A stretch of DNA of 64,000 nt from Monarcha castaneiventris obscurior (taxonomy: Eukaryota; Chordata; Aves; Passeriformes; Monarchidae), in contig JAMPIT010000059.1 in the NCBI GenBank assembly GCA_026261815.1, positions 22,492,001-22,556,000 of the forward strand. Direction: 5' to 3'. The position numbers were made by a program, and so were the translations under genes. The notes beneath the pieces are model-generated. The model was given only the letters and a program-made list of their open reading frames with translations. It made no database searches and was not told the DNA's origin. This document shows positions 61,801 through 64,000 of this stretch, in pieces (position 1 is the stretch's first letter; each line of letters begins with the position of its first letter).

Positions 61801-63776
61801 GATGCCTGAAACACTTCTAGGGATTCCAGTTCCCTGAATGGAGACTAACACCATCATCATCTGTTTGTGCTAGCCATTAAATGTAAACACAACAACTTCG
61901 AAGTTGTTGGTTGGTTTTGGGTTTTTTTCCCTATCATTAAATGTTGATTTCCTCAACTAATCACTCTTAAACAAGATGGAGTGCATTCATCCAGAAAGAA
62001 ATTCCTCTTTGCCAAGTACCTTTTCCCTTAGAGTAGACTTTTATGTGTCATTTCTCCCAGATATATGTAGAGAATTTGCATAGACTGCTGTACTTTCTTT
62101 TCTGGTTACATATTAAAGAACAGTTTTCTTCCATCTCATTAAGGGCTTTGCAGGAAAAACAGAAAGGAACTGTGATGGTCCAAACGAAGACTTAAGTCTT
62201 TTACAGAGTTACAAGCAGTTTGCTCCAGTACAGAGCTAAGACAAATTTACACAGTCTTTTGTTATTGGATTTTGTTTGTGTTTGTTTGGGGTTTTTTCCC
62301 CCTATAATAATTTTCCCCCTTAATATCACAAGATATTAAAATGTTTGAAGATCAAGAATTTTCATGAAACAGTGAAGAGATTTGTACTGCCTGGCATGAC
62401 TATCAGATTGTTTCTCCCTCCATCTCAGTTAGCAAGGAACAAAATAGGCAAAACCTGCTAAATATTGGTGTGCCAAGCATTCACTTAGGTGCACTCACAA
62501 AAAGCCATGCACACATCTATCCAAGTAAAAGAAAATTCAGGCTTAAAACCCAGCTAAAAATAGCAAAAGCAAATAGTTGACTTAAGAGGCCTAAAGCTGT
62601 CAGTTGTGTAACAGCACTGTGTGCTACTCCATCAAAAAATCCATTTGGAAAAAAAAATTCTAAATGCCACCTCCGCGCCTCTCCGCAGCATCGGTTACCT
62701 GGTGCTTTCTGTCTGGACTAACAGATTGTGTTTAATGTAGCTGTGTCTCAGGAGCTGCAGCTGAGAGATGCTGTCAGGATATAGCTCACATGGCATCCAC
62801 CTGAGAAGGCTCGAAGGTGGCTGGAATTTATTTCTGAGCCACATCTTGTCTGCAGCTACCACATACTTCAGCTTCCCTTTCCAGCTTTTTTTCTTGCCTT
62901 GGCCAGGCCAGTGTTGGTGGCAGTGGATGGTTTAGCATTGCAGCTAAATCCAGGTTTGCCTCTTTCTGCCTTCTCTTAACCTGTGTTAAGACCTTAGGAT
63001 TTAATTGGTGATTTCTTTGTGCAGGCAGGCTTAAAAGTTAATGTTTATCTGGCTGCTGACTCATTAGAGGAGAGAGATGGAATGTATAGCACAAATGCTA
63101 CAGATCAACCCCCGGATCAGTGGGTCCTTCCCACTTCACAGCTCTCTGCTCTCTCCTCTGTGCATTTATTGAGCACTTCAGTGCAATCTGGAGAATGGCC
63201 TTGCCCTCTATGCATGGAAATAAGCTCTGGGACAATCACTCAATCAATCGATCAATCGATCAATCAATCAATCAATCAATCAATCAGAGATAACTTACTT
63301 GAAACTCTTGAGAGATTTTTTTAACTAACATTGTCCATTGTGTCTTTTCTTCCTCCTTAAGCTCTTTCTGGACCTCTTCCCTAAGCCACAAAGAGCTGTC
63401 TAGTACCTTTTTCCATGTGCAGACTTTGTCAGGAAAATGTTGACTCCCCTCCTTGTGAGTGAGATAGGACAGCCTCTACCTGCCTCCCTCCTTGGCACTG
63501 GATGCATGCACCGCTGTAAAACTGAGCCTGGTAACACGCAACCCTCCTGCACTGTTGGACTGCTCTGTGTGTGCTGTTGCTCTTTGCTGAATGTGGGTTA
63601 GGATAATCCTTGAGAGAGCAAGCAAGATCCAGGTCTGGGCTGGGATCAACAGCAGAAAGGGAAATAGCAGCTAACTGGAAGGCAGTTTCTTTTACAAACT
63701 TTACAGAATTGGAAACATGCTGCTACAAAGGTTCAGAAAGCTTCAGAAAGTATCATCTGCTCCAAAATGTTTCAGA
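61800..63776. other. Gene-free right flank
   Basis: AT-rich DNA without recognisable exons. It contains an 18-bp perfect palindrome at 61,891-61,908 and a CAAT-type tetranucleotide repeat near 63.25 kb. By human synteny TRIO would lie further right, but nothing of it was seen. Confidence 0.5.
63241..63285. repeat. Tetranucleotide repeat (CAAT)n with CGAT variants
   Basis: About eleven four-base units, mostly caat with two cgat substitutions near the left end. It is a simple sequence repeat, probably polymorphic. On the plus strand it falls in an open frame reading repeated SINQ-type residues, which is incidental. Confidence 0.9.
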
Positions 63777-64000
63777 GAATCATAGAATGTTAAGGGCTGG
63801 AAGGGACCTTGAAAATCATCTAGTCCCACTGCCCCTGCCTTGGGCAGGGACACCTTTCACTAGACCAGGTTGCTCAGAACTCCATCTCGTCTGGCCTTGA
63901 ACACTTTCAGGGATGGGACAGCCACAACTTTTTTGGGCAGCCTGTTCCAGTGTCGCTCCACGCTCACAGTAAAGAATTTCTTCCTAATGTTTAACCTAAA
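63777..64000 (-). mobile_element. CR1 LINE fragment running off the right edge
   Basis: The plus strand reads gaatcatagaatgttaaggg, then ggaagggaccttgaaaatca and gggcagcctgttccagtgtc. This is the antisense of a CR1 3' end. The element runs on the minus strand and continues beyond the window. Confidence 0.92.

Noticed and set aside
63019..63324. 101-codon plus-strand frame
   Set aside because: Much of it is read through the CAAT tetranucleotide repeat and the rest has no recognisable features.

Overview
The window looks like bird genomic DNA. It carries several CR1 LINE fragments of the avian type, with the characteristic tails that read as 'cacagaatca' and related forms on the antisense strand. 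Exons are short and introns long, and two CpG islands lie at gene starts. No bacterial-style operons, CRISPR arrays or tRNA genes are visible.

Two protein-coding genes can be assembled exon by exon, both on the minus strand and in tandem. OTULIN (also FAM105B; 14,324-26,132) is the deubiquitinase specific for Met1-linked ubiquitin chains. Its paralogue OTULINL (also FAM105A; recognised coding exons 42,308-49,544, promoter probably in the CpG island near 61 kb) lies upstream. From memory, the human 5p15.2 order is TRIO-OTULINL-OTULIN-ANKH. The left 6 kb may therefore hold the 3' UTR of a convergent ANKH gene on the plus strand, and TRIO would lie beyond the right edge. That neighbour assignment is inference from synteny; no ANKH or TRIO coding exon was found.

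OTULIN is intact: start codon and donor in a CpG island, PIM motif, catalytic Cys, His/Asn pair and a C-terminal PDZ ligand. Its most unusual feature is an extra 330-nt coding exon (24,163-24,492) between exon 1 and the PIM exon. This exon is phase-symmetric. Without it the protein would be 348 aa, close to the 352 aa of human OTULIN; with it, 458 aa. OTULINL keeps the OTU fold, but the catalytic Cys position is Ser and the catalytic His position is Tyr, as expected of a pseudoenzyme. The two genes match exon for exon in length and phase, which points to tandem duplication.

Layout: 1-6 kb possible ANKH 3' UTR; 6-14.3 kb gene-free, with a GC-rich patch at 10.5-10.85 kb; 14.3-26.3 kb OTULIN; 26.4-39 kb intergenic, with two unexplained open frames; 39.1-42.3 kb probable OTULINL 3' UTR; 42.3-61.5 kb OTULINL, with a long first intron containing an exon-like but interrupted reading frame near 51.3-51.7 kb; 61.6-64 kb flank with CR1 fragments and a CAAT-type tetranucleotide repeat. 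The N-terminal, membrane-segment exon of OTULINL could not be placed with confidence.
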